A DNA stretch of 64,000 nucleotides from Halorientalis salina (GTDB lineage Archaea; Halobacteriota; Halobacteria; Halobacteriales; Haloarculaceae), in assembly GCF_005049285.1 (NCBI RefSeq), contig NZ_SOSC01000001.1, positions 62,001 to 126,000 on the forward strand. The letters are read 5' to 3'. This document shows positions 62,553 through 64,000 of this stretch, piece after piece. The translations under genes were made by a program, and so were the position numbers. Numbering within the stretch: the first letter of the stretch is position 1; each line of letters starts with the position of its first letter. The notes beneath the pieces were generated by a model that saw only the letters and a program-made list of their open reading frames with translations, was not told where the DNA came from and made no database searches.

Positions 62553-63283
62553 AGGGTGATCTCCATCATCACCTCGTCGACGTAGTCCCCGTCCATCATG
62601 TAGTGGTCCTCGCGACGGGCTTCCTCGTGCCAGTCGTGCGTTTCGAGGAACTCGATAGCGGCCTCGTTCGACGAGGGGATGCTGTTGTAGATCTTCTCGT
62701 AGCCGTGTGAGTTGGCCCACTCGAGTCCGCGCTGGAGGAGGTGGCTCCCGATCCCGTACTCGCGGTACTCGGTGAGTACGCCGACTGTCAGTTCGGCCGT
62801 GTGGCTCAGTTTCTCGATTTCCGGGTGATTGAGGTGGACCCACCCGACGACCTCTCCCTCGACGCTGGCGACGAAGAACATCCGCGACTCCAGTTCGTTG
62901 TGTCGGAGCAGGACCTCCTCGTGGTCGATCATGTCCGCGATACTCTCTGCGACGACGTACGACCCGTCCTCGACGACTGACCGCATCACGCCGACCAGGC
63001 CGGTGATGTCTTCCTGGCGGGCCTGCCTGATCGTGAATTCGATCTCGGCTTCCTCGTACTCCTCCTCTGCGGCCTCGTCGTACGCGATCTGCAACTGGTC
63101 GTCGTCGGTCTGGGCCAGGACGCCGTCACGGCGCAGGATCGCGACGTGGTGGCCGAACTCCCGCGGCTCCATCCCGAGCGCCTCCCGGGTGGCGTCCGGG
63201 TCGACCAGACCGTGCCTCTCGACGTACTCGTAGATGTCTTTGCGACCCCGGTGGCTGAAATCCAGTTGCTCGGTCAGCTCCAT
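62549..63283 (-). CDS. HTH-GNAT fusion acetyltransferase
   Basis: 244 aa. The first 80 residues look like a winged-helix or related DNA-binding domain (HRGRKDIYEYVERHGLVDPDATREALGMEPREFGHHVAILRRDGVLAQ), followed by an acidic hinge and a GNAT domain with HTAELTVGVLTEYREYGIGSHLLQRGLEWANSHGY, the acetyl-CoA-binding motif Q/RxxGxG/A. It may be a protein acetyltransferase whose first domain regulates or targets it. ATG 63283 is the first start before the conserved helices; an AGTTAAG box lies about 25-30 nt upstream. Confidence 0.8.
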   Translation of the reverse strand: MELTEQLDFSHRGRKDIYEYVERHGLVDPDATREALGMEPREFGHHVAILRRDGVLAQTDDDQLQIAYDEAAEEEYEEAEIEFTIRQARQEDITGLVGVMRSVVEDGSYVVAESIADMIDHEEVLLRHNELESRMFFVASVEGEVVGWVHLNHPEIEKLSHTAELTVGVLTEYREYGIGSHLLQRGLEWANSHGYEKIYNSIPSSNEAAIEFLETHDWHEEARREDHYMMDGDYVDEVMMEITL

Positions 63284-63413
63284 GGTATGAGTTACCAGCC
63301 CACGATACTTAACTGTTGATGCAATTATAACACGGATTGTCACTCCCCGATCGGACGGATCGGGGGTTTAATTCCCACGTGTGATAGAATCCGAAATGCG
63401 GACAGCGAGACCT

Positions 63414-63800
63414 TCAGTCGATCTCACTCCGATCAGGGACGCGGGTAAGCATCGCGGCGACGTCTCTGATGTTGTGGGTGTCGAGAAGCAACTCGGCGGC
63501 TTCCCGGACGGTGAAATCTGCGTCGAGTTCGGTCCCGTAACAGCGCGTGTACAGTTCTAGATAGCCGTTCAGGGCCTCGTGGAGTTCCTCGAACTCGGCA
63601 TCGGTGAACTCGACGCCCCGGTCGTTCGCTCGGGCGTCGACGTACACCATGACCGTCGGACCGACACCTTCGCGGAGGTACGCCATCGCACGGTCCGCCG
63701 CTGGTGGGTTCGCCGGCGGCTCGAAGTCGGCACGGTCCCGGCGGTACTGCTCTACGAGCACGTCGATTCGGTTCGCGTAGGCCGAACGGCGGTTCGTCAT
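63414..63800 (-). CDS. hypothetical protein, 128 aa
   Basis: Starts at ATG 63800 (MTNRRSAYANRIDVLVEQYRRD). Acidic, mostly helical with mixed content: AMAYLREGVGPTVMVYVDARANDRGVEFTDAEFEELHEALNGYLELYTRCYGTELDADFTVREAAELLLDTHNIRDVAAMLTRVPD. No membrane segment or known motif. It begins 26 nt after the FixX-like gene stop in the same direction, so probably belongs to that transcript. Confidence 0.65.
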   Translation of the reverse strand: MTNRRSAYANRIDVLVEQYRRDRADFEPPANPPAADRAMAYLREGVGPTVMVYVDARANDRGVEFTDAEFEELHEALNGYLELYTRCYGTELDADFTVREAAELLLDTHNIRDVAAMLTRVPDRSEID

Positions 63801-63826
63801 GTGGAATCCTTGGGACCAACCGGGTA

Positions 63827-64000
63827 TCAGCCCTGCTTGAACTCGACGCCTTTCCCGCCGGCGGGGTGGTCCCAGTCGGTGTCGGCGACGATCGCACAGG
63901 TGCCACACTCGACGCAGGGCTGGGTGTCGAGGCTGACGAGGTGTTCCTCGCTGCCGTTGGTCTTGACCTTCTCGTCGCGGTAACAGCCACCGCCAAAGTC
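63827..64000 (-). CDS. fixX: FixX-like ferredoxin, C-terminal fragment
   Basis: 57 aa visible; the gene continues beyond the window. The segment LDTQPCVECGTCAI followed by W-D-H-P-A-G-G-K-G-V matches the end of ferredoxin-like FixX (and the related ETF-ubiquinone oxidoreductase ferredoxin domain), where a Cys-rich ECGTC is followed by a W-x-YP-x-GG-x-GV block. It would carry electrons from electron-transfer flavoproteins. The C at the second position of a 4Fe-4S site is visible as CVECGTC. Confidence 0.75.
   Translation of the reverse strand, partial: DFGGGCYRDEKVKTNGSEEHLVSLDTQPCVECGTCAIVADTDWDHPAGGKGVEFKQG

Overview
The window reads as chromosomal sequence of a halophilic archaeon (class Halobacteria). 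The evidence is very high G+C, acidic proteins, archaeal information-processing genes (Pelota, Nop5/fibrillarin, aEF-1 beta, RpoF, L21e, S28e, L24e, L7Ae, TmcA), halophile-type HemAT, TrkA, glutamate-cysteine ligase and type III RuBisCO genes. Many starts are leaderless, with a TATA-like box 25-30 nt before the start codon. Coding is dense. I see no transposase, integrase, CRISPR array, rRNA or origin. One tRNA is present (tRNA-Leu, TAG).

Layout. 0-11 kb: end of a sugar epimerase, arginase, a PQQ-propeller/membrane-protein pair, a PfpI protein, a HAD phosphatase, a REC-PAS histidine kinase, an ABC exporter pair, a CDGSH iron-sulfur protein, a K+ channel/TrkA fusion and a DUF998 protein. 11-18 kb: a thioredoxin-like lipoprotein lacking one active-site Cys, two very small genes with good promoters, a Cdc48 ATPase, a 44-aa zinc-finger protein, and a tightly coupled DUF4129/membrane/DUF58/membrane operon. 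18-33 kb: a Dna2-like nuclease-helicase, a LarA-like racemase, a zinc-finger regulator, an Lhr helicase, an HpcH aldolase, an MBL hydrolase, HemAT, a GAF histidine kinase and Pelota. 33-46 kb: tRNA-Leu with degenerate copies of its 3' end, a membrane glycosyltransferase-like protein, a mini TFB-like protein, CoaD, a winged-helix regulator, GshA, UspA, fibrillarin and Nop5, 3-hydroxyacyl-CoA dehydrogenase, and a lipoprotein with a palindrome at its start.

46-53 kb is an informational block: zinc-ribbon protein, aEF-1 beta, L21e, RpoF, DUF655, KsgA, MscS and HemK (several with ATGA overlaps), followed by two tandem MetE-like genes with a palindrome over the first start codon. 53-57 kb has a pilin, then ribose-1,5-bisphosphate isomerase, a PfkB sugar kinase and type III RuBisCO. 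These three could route nucleoside-derived ribose phosphates through ribulose bisphosphate. 57-64 kb has the L7Ae-S28e-L24e-Ndk operon with a long, structured, Shine-Dalgarno-containing leader, TmcA, a DUF456 protein, a small zinc protein, an HTH-GNAT acetyltransferase and the C-terminus of a FixX-like ferredoxin.

No single undescribed multi-gene system is obvious. The best candidates for new biology are the structured leader of L7Ae, the palindromes placed on leaderless start codons, the tiny promoter-backed genes near 11.8-12.1 kb, the altered thioredoxin-like lipoprotein and the tRNA-derived repeats.
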